Origin: Akkermansia muciniphila
GTDB lineage: Bacteria; Verrucomicrobiota; Verrucomicrobiia; Limisphaerales; SIBE01
DNA: 55,782 bases
Assembly (NCBI GenBank): GCA_945861765.1
Contig: CAMAWP010000010.1
Span: 1 to 55,782, forward strand
Direction: 5' to 3'
Shown one piece after another: positions 15,510 to 24,900 of this stretch. The position numbers and the translations under genes were made by a program. Positions within the stretch are counted from its first letter, which is position 1, and each line of letters opens with the position of its first letter. Under the pieces are notes generated by a model. It was not told the origin of the DNA. It searched no databases and saw only the letters and a list, made by a program, of their open reading frames with translations.

Positions 15510-18494
15510 TCATTTTGATCCGGCTTTCCGCTTCGGGATTTGCTTCATCAAAACCAATGGTTTCTTGATTTCAATGCTCGCTGGCGGCTGCGCCACCACT
15601 GCGTTGGCACCTCCTGCCAACTCCACGTCCGCCGGCAAAACCAAGAAGAGCGGTGGCTGGGCAACCGTTGTCCCGGCGGCCAATCCGCCAAGTCCATCAC
15701 CGCTGGGCAACACCAGCGAAAGAGGTGACTGCGCAACCGTTGTCCCTTCGTCAAATCCGCCGAGTCCATCGCTGGAGGGCAACACCAGCGAAAGAGGTGG
15801 CTGGGCGACCGTTGTTCCCGCTGCAAATCCGTCGAGCCCATCACCGCTGGGCAACACCAGCGAAAGATGTGGTTGGGCCAGCGTCACACCAAACTCAAAC
15901 CCAGCGATAGTCACCTCTCCAAGCGCCTCGACCGCGACGAGAGGCCAGGCAATCTCGGGCAAGTCCGGCGTCGAGTCCGCCGACAACGGATTGCTACCCG
16001 TGGTGACTTCGGATTCATCATTCCAACCATCGCCGTCCGAGTCGGCCGTCAGGGGATTGGTGCCGAGCCGACTCTCCTGCCCATCTGTCAAGGAGTCCTG
16101 ATCGCGGTCTAAATCTCCGTCGAGAATCTTTGGATCGATTGTATGGGGATTTCGCGGATCCGTGCCGACGAGGATTTCGCCGGCGTTGGAAAGGCCGTCG
16201 CGATCAAAGTCCCTGTCACCATCCAGAATCCCATCACCCTGGCTTTCACTGCTGAACGGATTGAGGCCGAGCTGAAGTTCGACCGAGTCGGGTACGCCGT
16301 CATGGTCGCTGTCCACGCCGCTGATGACGTGAAATGTCCAGCGGAAGAGAGACGCGAACTGATTGCCGGCCAGATCGGCGAGAGGCGCTCTGACCGTTCC
16401 CTGGTATAGCCCAGCCGGCAGGATGATCGGGAATTCCATGATCATTGCATTTAGCGTGTCGCGATAGGAAACCACGCCATTCGAGATCAGCACGTCATCG
16501 GCATTGCCGGGAATGCCGTCCCGTCCTGCTGAACGTACTTGTAGCGTTGCAGAACTCGAAGTCGAAGGATTGATCGGCTCGCTGAAATAGACGGTCATCG
16601 TTTTGACGGAGCCGGAAATGGAACTGAGCGCGGGACTGACTCGCCGCACCCGTGGCGGCGTGGCGTCAGGAGTCAAATTCACGGTGAGCTCATCCGTCCA
16701 TGTCGAATTTCCTCCGGTATCGGTGGCTTTGGCGCGGAGCTTGAGGCTTGTCTTGGCGGCAGATCGGGAGGATGTCACGAAGCGGTGCTCAAACGGAAAG
16801 TTGCCATCTGTCGCGATCTTGATGCCATCAATGTAAAACTCCACGTTGCGCACCTGCACGTCGTCGGCAACGCTGGCCGTCACGCGGGCGGCTTTTCCTT
16901 CCTCGATTTGGGCCGGATTGACCGGAAAACTGGCCGAAAGCGAAATCGTCGGAGGCACGCCCTTGTTGTCGTAAGCGAGGTAGTTGATCACCTGCATGCC
17001 CGCCGTGCCGTCGGCCACGTAAGCCAGGCCGTTGTAGATCGAAACGGCTGTGGCGATGCCGGGCGTCTCAAAAGTGGCCAGAAATTGATTCGCTGTTCCA
17101 ACCGGGCCGGGGGCGTAGAGCGAGACGTTGTGCGGTCCATCGTCGGATCGATTCGGACCGTCGGCAGCAAGCCCCAAGCCGGACCCATTCGAGACGATTT
17201 GCTTCCAACCGAGCTGCGTCGTGCTGATGTCTGCCCTCAAAGTTGGCGCCAGAGGATTGGCCAGATTGAACACGTTGTAGCCTCGTCCGTGGACGGCGTA
17301 AGCCACGTCGCCGCCCGCGAACAAGCGCTTTCGCGGATTGGGCGTAATGCCCGGCGCGGCAATTGAACTCGATACCTTCAAAAAGCCGACGTCTAGCCCC
17401 AGCGCATAAAGCGTGCTTTCGGTCAGGACGTAGAGCGTGTCGCCATTGATGGCAATGTCCTGGACTGAACCGCTCAGGGTGATGCGGTCAAGCACATCCC
17501 CGGCGAGCAGATCCACCGAAACAAGGGTCCCGCTCGTCAAGCCGACGAAGGCGGTATTCCCCGCGACCGCCACCGCGCTCGCCGAGCCACCCAATTGAAT
17601 TTGCTGCCGAATGCGGGATGCGGGGGGATCGGTGATATCGATGATTGCCAGCCCGGCAGTATCGTCGGCCACGGCGATCAAATTCCCGGAGCAAGAAACC
17701 GCACGCGCGTTTCCCGGCGTGTCCACTTGAGCGACCAACGTGGGGTTCATCCCGTTGAACACGTTGAATACTGCAATGCCGGCCGCCGAGTCCGCCACGA
17801 TGATCAAATCATTGAGCGCGCAAATGTCCACGGCATTGCCGGGCGTGTCGATTGTGGAAATGATGCCGGTTTGAACGGGCTTGCCATCGAGCGGATTCGT
17901 TCCTTGTTGAACTTCCGCGCCGTCCTTGATGCCGTCGCCGTCGGTGTCTGGATTCTTCGGGTTGGTTCCGATGATGGTTTCACCGAGATCATGCAGCCCG
18001 TCGCGATCCAAATCGGGCGAGGTATCGGGCATCAAAAAGACCCGCGGAATTTCAAACCGTTGTCCGCTGCTCGGCGTGGTGAATTCCGCAAACCCAACTT
18101 TTAAGCTGCTGGCCTGAAGGATGCCGAGTCGATAGAACGTATCGGGTGCCAGCAACAGGCTTTCAAAAGCCAGGCCATTGCTTCCTGCTCTTCCTCTCAG
18201 CACGACTTGCCCGCGCTGGAGATCTTTGATCACGAAATAGTGCAGGCCCTTCTGCAGTTCAGGGACCGGGCCGTAAGGCGACGGTTGCTGCGCGGAGGCG
18301 GCCTCAAAAAGAAGCGAATAGCAGAGCACCGACCCGACAAGCGCTCTCGTGCCAAAGGTGAAACAACTCGAAAGCCGAAGACGCAGTCTGAGGGACATCC
18401 ATAGCCGAACTTGAAACCAGCGACGCATCGAGCGTTCACTCCGTGCTCTTTGCGCGAGCCAAAACAACACGTCAGATGCGAACTTCATGGCCAT
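15510..18494 (-). CDS. Secreted LVIVD-repeat / thrombospondin-type-3 protein
   Basis: 994 aa. A long basic N-terminus precedes a hydrophobic segment ending AASA-QQ around residue 68, so a start at a later Met (MSLRLRLRL, residue 33) is possible. TSP3-like calcium loops follow (DLDRDGLHDLGE, DTDGDGIKDGAE). A beta-propeller-like region (~205-500) has LVIVD-type repeats (AVDICALNDLIIVADSAAGI, AVSCSGNLIAVADDTAGL). Then come an Ig-like domain with DDVQVRNVEFYIDG, a Big_5-like domain (PRVRRVSPALSSISG) and further TSP3 loops (DSDHDGVPD, DRDQDSLTDG, DSDGDGWNDE). The tail is a 24-aa repeat array, followed by a basic end (IPKRKAGSK). It begins 12 bp after the dockerin-protein gene. The calcium loops imply an extracellular, calcium-stabilised rod; no enzyme motif is seen. 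Confidence 0.85.
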   Translation of the reverse strand: MAMKFASDVLFWLAQRARSERSMRRWFQVRLWMSLRLRLRLSSCFTFGTRALVGSVLCYSLLFEAASAQQPSPYGPVPELQKGLHYFVIKDLQRGQVVLRGRAGSNGLAFESLLLAPDTFYRLGILQASSLKVGFAEFTTPSSGQRFEIPRVFLMPDTSPDLDRDGLHDLGETIIGTNPKNPDTDGDGIKDGAEVQQGTNPLDGKPVQTGIISTIDTPGNAVDICALNDLIIVADSAAGIAVFNVFNGMNPTLVAQVDTPGNARAVSCSGNLIAVADDTAGLAIIDITDPPASRIRQQIQLGGSASAVAVAGNTAFVGLTSGTLVSVDLLAGDVLDRITLSGSVQDIAINGDTLYVLTESTLYALGLDVGFLKVSSSIAAPGITPNPRKRLFAGGDVAYAVHGRGYNVFNLANPLAPTLRADISTTQLGWKQIVSNGSGLGLAADGPNRSDDGPHNVSLYAPGPVGTANQFLATFETPGIATAVSIYNGLAYVADGTAGMQVINYLAYDNKGVPPTISLSASFPVNPAQIEEGKAARVTASVADDVQVRNVEFYIDGIKIATDGNFPFEHRFVTSSRSAAKTSLKLRAKATDTGGNSTWTDELTVNLTPDATPPRVRRVSPALSSISGSVKTMTVYFSEPINPSTSSSATLQVRSAGRDGIPGNADDVLISNGVVSYRDTLNAMIMEFPIILPAGLYQGTVRAPLADLAGNQFASLFRWTFHVISGVDSDHDGVPDSVELQLGLNPFSSESQGDGILDGDRDFDRDGLSNAGEILVGTDPRNPHTIDPKILDGDLDRDQDSLTDGQESRLGTNPLTADSDGDGWNDESEVTTGSNPLSADSTPDLPEIAWPLVAVEALGEVTIAGFEFGVTLAQPHLSLVLPSGDGLDGFAAGTTVAQPPLSLVLPSSDGLGGFDEGTTVAQSPLSLVLPSGDGLGGLAAGTTVAQPPLFLVLPADVELAGGANAVVAQPPASIEIKKPLVLMKQIPKRKAGSK
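15594..15878 (-). repeat. 72-bp coding minisatellite (24-aa units)
   Basis: Three near-identical 72-bp units (15878-15807, 15806-15735, 15734-15663) and a fourth shorter, degenerate one encode AQPPLSLVLPSGDGLGG followed by FAAGTTV. The block gggcaacaccagcgaaag recurs exactly 72 bp apart. The unit is a multiple of three, so gain or loss of copies keeps the frame. Confidence 0.9.
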
Positions 18495-18506
18495 TGGTGC
18501 TGATTA

Positions 18507-21011
18507 TCAATGGCCATCATTGGACCAGTGCGGTGGATCACTCCGGAGTTTAACAACTCCGTACGCCGCGCCGACCGACCAGAGATCCTGGCTATCCGCT
18601 CCATTCCCCGGGTTCTTAGGAATGAAGAAAAACGTTCCACCAGGCAGCCGCACATTAAAAGATTCTTTCCACGTGATCTTGATGTCCATGGCAAGGCCTC
18701 GGGTGTGTCGCGACAGCAACGCGGGCGGGTAAACGATGCCATAAGCGGAAACCATCGCCAAAACAGCGGCGGTCGATTCTTCGAGATCCAGGTCCCCGTT
18801 TGCGTCATAGTGCGCCCAACCGATGTCCAATCGTCCCGTGTAGGGATCAATCCCCGTCGCCACCGAGCCGGGATTGAACGAAGGGACTGAGACGAAGTCT
18901 TCGTCGAGCACGGCCAAGCGGGCCGCATGATGCATCAGATAAGCTCTCTTTGCGGGGCGAAGAGTGGAACTGATTTCCCAGGTGAGTTCTGCTTGAGGAA
19001 AATCGAGTGATGCGATGAACAAAGCGCTTAGGAAATTTTGCACGTTCGCACGAAACGGTTCGACCAGGTCATCCGGGCTGTTGCTTCCCGGAAATTCGTC
19101 AGCCCACTCCGCTTTTGTCGTGGGGATAATATCAAAGTAACGAAATTCCTCGCAACCGCCTGGTTTCCACTTCGCACGGGCGAGACTGGTCCGCACGCTG
19201 GTTCCATATTGAAGGAAGAACTGTATATCTACTGAATCGCCTTGCCCGATGTCGGGCCGAGGACTGAAACCCAGGGCCTGCTCAAAGAACCACTCCATCT
19301 CTCCCGGCTTTGGACTTCCGTTGGCTCGAAAAGATACCGGTTTGGTTTCGTAGAATCTCTCCCGTTCCCGCGGTTCTTGTATTTCCACCATGCAGTTTGG
19401 TTTTGGTGGATCTCCCGGCGGACGAGGCGGCGGGGGAGGCGGCGTTCGTGGAGGGCGACGCGGGCCGTCTGGCGCACCGCCTCCGTCGCCGGACCCACTC
19501 CCATCGGTTCCTTCAATGGGCCCTCCCTTGCCTTGCGAGCCCGGCTGTGTTCCGTGCCAACCGGGTTGACGCACGCCGACGCCGGGATCAGATTCCACAA
19601 ACAAGCCGTCCGTGCTTACCGTCATCGGTCCCTGGATTTCCCAACGACCGGTGTCATGATTAAAACTCCACAACGCGCTTTTCGAACCCGGCGCGAGTTT
19701 TTTGCCGGTCACCGGATCAGCCAAATTCGGGAAGCGCACCGGGACGGGTCGATCAAAATTACCCGGACCGTCGGTTTGAATCGTGATCACCAGCGGGAAA
19801 TTCAGACCGCCGGGCAAAGGTTCTGGCAAGCGATCCGGCGGCACAGGGGCAATGCCTACTTTGCCGCCGCGAGTTCCGTTTTCGCTGAACAGAGCATTGG
19901 CGGGCACACTGATGGAAACCCCAGCAAGCGCCGGATTCTTGGAAATGACCGCGGCCGGAAAAGTAATCGATGTGTCGGTCGTCGGACTCACGGCCTGCAA
20001 CGTCCCGGCGGTGATCAGCGGCAGGAAAATCTCGCCGGTTCCTCCCGCCAGATTGTCCGTCCGTCCGGCGGACGCTTCCCATGCTTTGCCGACAAACGGA
20101 TAGTATGCGCCCTGCGGAACACCGTTGGTGGCGGTGCGCCCGTCCACCAACACGAAAAACCGTCCCGCGGGTGCCGGCTCAAGTTTGAAGTTGCCCATCG
20201 CATCGGTCACCGTTCGCAAGGTTTCCTCCATGCCGTCCACGGTGATCGTCACGCCTGCCAGGGGCCGGTTCACAGAATTGGTGATGCTGCCAGGCCCCGT
20301 TGCAAGCTCGGAAGCGAACACCCTGCCGATGACCGCAGTGTGCGCCAGCGGCGTCAAGCTCAACGTATCGAAGTCAATCGTGGTCGTGCCTCCAACCACG
20401 CCGCCGCCACTGGCGTCAACCGGCCGCCCAAGAAAATCCGTCAACCCATCGCCATTGAAGGTGACGCGAATCCGGGCGCTCCCTGGTAAATGTTCCAGAT
20501 AAAATAGCGTGGCGGTATTGCGATCACTCGACAATTCAACGCGCGAGAGCAGGCGTCGCCCGCCGAATTCCGCATACAACCGATTCGTGCTCAAAACGGT
20601 GGTGGCGGACAATGGCAGAGTAAAACGCAAAACGGTTTCCCGCGTCACCGCGACGTTGCTTTCCCGATTCGCGGGCGAAGTCTCACGAATCCGCGCCAGC
20701 GGCAAATCCGGAAACGAGGTGAGTCCGAGAATTGCGTTGGCGACCACGGCCGCATCGGCTTCATTGACAAACCCGTCCTGATTCACATCGGCAAAGATCG
20801 CCAAGTCGTTCGAGAGCGGAACGGAGCGATTGAGATGGTTGATGATCTGCACGATGTCGAGCACCGTGAGCTGGCCGTCTCCGTCCACATCACCCAGCTT
20901 TTGTGGCAGAGCCGCCCCTAAAGCAATAATACCCAACCAAAGCAACGCCGCGCCCATCAAATAGCGCTGCAAACCGTGGTCGGCTCTCAGCCGAGAAAAA
21001 CGGGCGATCAT
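18507..21011 (-). CDS. Secreted dockerin protein with C-terminal M15-like peptidase domain
   Basis: 834 aa from the ATG at 21011. The frame is open to an ATG at 21107, but the 21011 start puts the hydrophobic segment (GAALLWLGIIALGAALPQ) in signal-peptide position. Right after it is a type I dockerin: two calcium loops, DVDGDGQLTVLDI and DVNQDGFVNEADA. Next are a Big_5-like domain (IRETSPANRESNVAVTRETV), a carboxypeptidase-regulatory-like domain (PLAGVTITVDG...GNFKLEPAPAGRFFV), a central beta region and a Pro/Gly-rich linker. The last ~70 residues carry S-R-H-T-R-G-L-A-M-D and D-P-P-H-W, resembling the H-x6-D and distal His zinc ligands of D,D-carboxypeptidase/VanY (M15) enzymes; these are H801, D808 and H860 counted from the 21107 start. 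It may cut peptidoglycan peptides or other D-Ala linkages (inference). It heads the four-gene secreted run. Confidence 0.75.
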   Translation of the reverse strand: MIARFSRLRADHGLQRYLMGAALLWLGIIALGAALPQKLGDVDGDGQLTVLDIVQIINHLNRSVPLSNDLAIFADVNQDGFVNEADAAVVANAILGLTSFPDLPLARIRETSPANRESNVAVTRETVLRFTLPLSATTVLSTNRLYAEFGGRRLLSRVELSSDRNTATLFYLEHLPGSARIRVTFNGDGLTDFLGRPVDASGGGVVGGTTTIDFDTLSLTPLAHTAVIGRVFASELATGPGSITNSVNRPLAGVTITVDGMEETLRTVTDAMGNFKLEPAPAGRFFVLVDGRTATNGVPQGAYYPFVGKAWEASAGRTDNLAGGTGEIFLPLITAGTLQAVSPTTDTSITFPAAVISKNPALAGVSISVPANALFSENGTRGGKVGIAPVPPDRLPEPLPGGLNFPLVITIQTDGPGNFDRPVPVRFPNLADPVTGKKLAPGSKSALWSFNHDTGRWEIQGPMTVSTDGLFVESDPGVGVRQPGWHGTQPGSQGKGGPIEGTDGSGSGDGGGAPDGPRRPPRTPPPPPPRPPGDPPKPNCMVEIQEPRERERFYETKPVSFRANGSPKPGEMEWFFEQALGFSPRPDIGQGDSVDIQFFLQYGTSVRTSLARAKWKPGGCEEFRYFDIIPTTKAEWADEFPGSNSPDDLVEPFRANVQNFLSALFIASLDFPQAELTWEISSTLRPAKRAYLMHHAARLAVLDEDFVSVPSFNPGSVATGIDPYTGRLDIGWAHYDANGDLDLEESTAAVLAMVSAYGIVYPPALLSRHTRGLAMDIKITWKESFNVRLPGGTFFFIPKNPGNGADSQDLWSVGAAYGVVKLRSDPPHWSNDGH

Positions 21012-21154
21012 TAAGCCGAAGTGGTTCCAACCGAGTACGTCGCCGATACAGCGGCGGAAATGACTACAAATGCATCGACACAGTAAGCGCGAGGGTGTCG
21101 GAGTCAAGCGAGCAACTTCGCTTGAACACCTCTATTTCTTACCAACTCCTCACT

Positions 21155-21895
21155 TTACTTCGCGACGGGCTGGGTTTTTCTGGCAGACCAACGGAGGCTG
21201 TTTTGCAGAATCGCTTTGTAAGCCGGATGCTCATGAGCTTTGCCGTCGTGCCCGAGAGTGATGCAGACTACCCGCGACTTTGGATGCTGGGTAATCCAGA
21301 CGACGGGGTACGTTTTTCCAGTCGTAAGATTTCTGCCCGTCGCCAGGATCTGGATCGACGGTCCTTGCGCGTCCTTCTGGGCATGATAGAGCTCATCCGA
21401 GACTTTGAATGTTTTTGGAACTCCCGACATGATCGGGTGGGCGGTGTCGTCCACAGTCACTTCAAACTCGCCGTATTTGTCGTGATTGCGAGACCCGCCG
21501 CTGACCAAAAGCCGGTTGTACTCGGGCCAATCGTTCCAGTTGTACCACAGCGCCGGGTGAACGAGCAGCAAACCGCCGCCCGCATCTGCGAAATCGAAAA
21601 TCGCATTGCGCAATGCAGCGTTAGTCATTGGTTTGTTGTTGGACAAGTAAAGCACGTCCAGTTGTTTCAGCGCCGGCAAAATGCTCTCAACGTTTTCTGT
21701 GTATTTCACGTCGGCGAGCCCCGCCCCTTTCAACGTGGCAGTGTCCACTTGGTTAAACCATCGCTCAAAATCGTGCGAGCTGCCTCCTCCAGCGATGAGC
21801 GTTCGGATGGGTCTTGATTCAGCAGCGTGCGCCGAATTGCAAGGGAGGCCCGCCGTCAGCAGGCCGAGTAGCGTGATCAGTTGGAATGTCTTCAT
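21155..21895 (-). CDS. Secreted ThuA-domain protein
   Basis: 246 aa from ATG 21895. The signal peptide is MKTFQLITLLGLLTAGLPC...AHAAE. An in-frame upstream start at 21931 would add only a polar Pro-rich stub. The body is one ThuA-like (glutamine-amidotransferase-like fold) domain: TLIAGGGSSHDFERWF, a LDVLYLSNNKPM strand, a FADAGGGLLLVHPALW turn, HPIMSGVPKTFKVSDELYH, and VVWITQHPKSRVVCITLGHDGKAH. ThuA domains are common in PVC proteins of sugar metabolism, but their reaction is generally undefined. The neighbouring large gene has its own N-terminal ThuA domain, so two versions sit side by side, in line with joint periplasmic function. Confidence 0.85.
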   Translation of the reverse strand: MKTFQLITLLGLLTAGLPCNSAHAAESRPIRTLIAGGGSSHDFERWFNQVDTATLKGAGLADVKYTENVESILPALKQLDVLYLSNNKPMTNAALRNAIFDFADAGGGLLLVHPALWYNWNDWPEYNRLLVSGGSRNHDKYGEFEVTVDDTAHPIMSGVPKTFKVSDELYHAQKDAQGPSIQILATGRNLTTGKTYPVVWITQHPKSRVVCITLGHDGKAHEHPAYKAILQNSLRWSARKTQPVAK

Positions 21896-21946
21896 GTGCG
21901 ATGGGGGACTAGGTTGATTGGTGGGTGTCAAAAATAACGGAGTTTC

Positions 21947-24900
21947 TCAATTCGCCTTGGCGGCGCGGGTTTCATCGCTCAGCTCGGCGGTGATGGCGAC
22001 AAATGTCGGAGCGACGGCGTTGTCGAAGCTCTCGATACTGATGCGCTCGATGCGCTCACGACGGGCCACGGGCTTGCTAAACCAGCGCACTTGGCCGTAG
22101 CGCACCAGTCCAGGTGCCTCCTTTGATCCTGGGACCTCGGCGCGACCGTTGTAGTCGGCAAATTCCTGTCCATTTTTCAGGATCAGATCTTCCGTCTTTC
22201 CGTCCGCATAATGCAGCGTGACTTTGGCTACGGGAATATTCTCGTAACGATCGCCACCCCACGGATACGCCCAGCCGCCCACACCGCCCAGGAAATGCAA
22301 TTTGTCAGCCTTAACGCCGACCTTGAGTTCCACCCTCTTCGGCAGTGTCTTCGCAAATCCCTCGCCGCCTTTGAGCACGATCACATTATTCCCGTTGGCG
22401 CTCCGGCTCGGATGCACCACCTCGAACGGCACATTGTCCACTTTCGTCAGACCGAATTTGGTGAATCGGACGGATTCGTTTACGGACTCTTGGCTCACAT
22501 AGATGCCACGCGTGCTATTGGCGGTGAACGCAGAGCTGAGGTCCAGAATTCGAAAGCGATTCTCATCGGCGCACAAGTAACCGATCAAGTCGCGGAGACC
22601 TTCCGCTCCGAGCGCTTCGAAACCCTCGGGCATCAGAGATAGCCCGGTGGAGCGGCGAGTCTTGATGTTGTCCTGCCGAATCTCGAAATCGCCATTGATG
22701 TTCCGGAGCGTTAGAGTGCTCGTGTTCTCACGGGCGATGGTCCCATCGAACGCCTGGTCGTCTTTGGTTTCAATGCTGACCGAAACATAGTTAGGTTCCA
22801 CCAACCGATTCGGATCCAAAATGTGAACGAGCAAATCCGCCGATCCGTGCGCCCCCATGCCGGTCAGGTCCGGCGCGACGTCACGGCCTTCGCCCTTGAA
22901 CTTGTGGCAATTGGCGCAGTTTAGAGTGAACACTTTTTTGCCGTTCTCAATCAGGCCCGCAAGTTCGACTGCTGGCAGGAATTTCGCGATCAAAGCATCC
23001 TTCTCCTTGAGCTGCGGCCCCCGGATCTCATCGACAAGCGCCACCGCGCGCTCGGCAACAGTTTTGTCGGTGTGGGTCCGAAGCCGGTGAACCGAAGCAG
23101 GGCCGAGAAAGGCTAAGCTGACCTTCCGGTCCTTGATGCCATCGAGGAGCGCCGCGGACCAATCCGTCCGTTTGACGATCTGCGCGAAAGCGGGTTCAAG
23201 CAAATCGCGGGTGAGTTTCGGGTACGCCGCCACAAGTTGCGCTCCGACGGTGGAATCCGGCGTGTTGCCAAGCGCTTCGATCACTCGTCGTTGCAATGTG
23301 ATCGAGCTGCTGGAGCCTAGAATCTTCGCGACGCCTGGAACAATCGCAGGATCGAGCTGACGGATACCCAGAAGATTGACGGCCACTTGTCCACGCTGAT
23401 CATCGGAGAGAGCCGTGTTGTCAAGCTGCGCAGCGAGGCTGGCGATGCGCGGTTTAAGGTCGGCACTCAAGGTGCCATTCCTATCCCAACGAACGATGAG
23501 GGGAAGCGCTGCGCCAGCAACGCTGTCGTTTGCGGTTAGCAACGATTTGAAGGCGGCTTGCAATTCCGGCGACCAGAACGGAACGACTTCGGCTTTCAAC
23601 GCCACCGCCAAACTTTCCAAGCCGACCTGCTTCAACCCATCCCGGCTGCCTGGCTTCGCAGCAATCAATGCGACGAACTGTGCCGTTAACCGGGCGTCTT
23701 GCTTCTGGCCAATTTGCCGACCGAGCTGCGTGACGAAGCTGCTCATATCGGCCGCTGAGCTGGTCGCAAAGGCAGACTCTACGAACGGTAGTGGTTCCTT
23801 GGCGGCCACTCCGATCGCGGCTGACTGCGACCATTTATCACCAAGCGCTGGATAAACCTCGACGATCATTCGGGCAACGGTCTCGTCCACTGGAAAAGAC
23901 CCGAGAGCGATCAGAGCCTGTAGTCGGACGCGGGGGTTCGAGTCTTTTGCTTGATCCAGCGTAGCGCGGAACCGGTCATCGCTCGCGCTGGATAAGTCCG
24001 ACTCAGCGATCGTGCGCAGGGCATTCTTGCGGACGGCGGGATCGGCGTCTCGAGCGGCCGTGGCGACTTGGGATGGCGACAGCCTTCCGCGATTGTTAAG
24101 CAACCAAAGAGCCTGGATCCGCGCCACGGGCGAAGCAGTAACGGCGAACAACTTCTGCAAGGGCGCGGTCGCTGAGTCGTCGCTCTCATTCAAGAGACGG
24201 TGCGCCGTCATTCGCACCCAGCCATTCGGGTGCTCGAGCGCTTTGACGAGTTCCGCGGGCTTGCGCGGATCCAGCGACACCGGCGGCAGCTTAACGGCTT
24301 GCTTATGCTGCACGCGCCAGATGCGGCCGAAGTGATGATCCCGATCCGGCCGGACAGCGGCATTTCCGGCACCGTGCTTGGGACCGCGCGTGTCGTTGTG
24401 GATCGCAGCCTGGTTATAAAAATCCAAAATATAGAGCGCGCCATCCGGGCCGACCCGCTGATGAATGGGACGAAACCAGAGGTCTGTGCCGGCGATAAAC
24501 TCGGTCTCTTCGCGGCCCTCTTCCTTGCTCGCGACATAGGTCACACCATTCGGTTTGATGAAATCCTGATGAACGAGGCTGACGGTCGGTTCCGAGACAA
24601 AATGGGTGCCGTTATATTTCTCGGGCCACGCGCCACCATTGTAAATGCAACAACCGGCCGCGGCTGTGAAGCCGCCAACGACATCGATTTGCACGTAAGC
24701 CGGCCGTGTATGATGCACCGCCGGGAAAAGTCGGGTATGATCCTGAATACCGAGTCTGGCACCGACCCCCAGGAGGCTGCCTCGCGCGAGGATCTTCTCT
24801 GGCATGACGACATGGAGCGCGTGATCGCCGCAAGTCGGTGTCGTGTAATAAAGCTCCCCGTCCCATCCAAAATCGAAGCCCCAAGTGTTGCACGCCGTGG

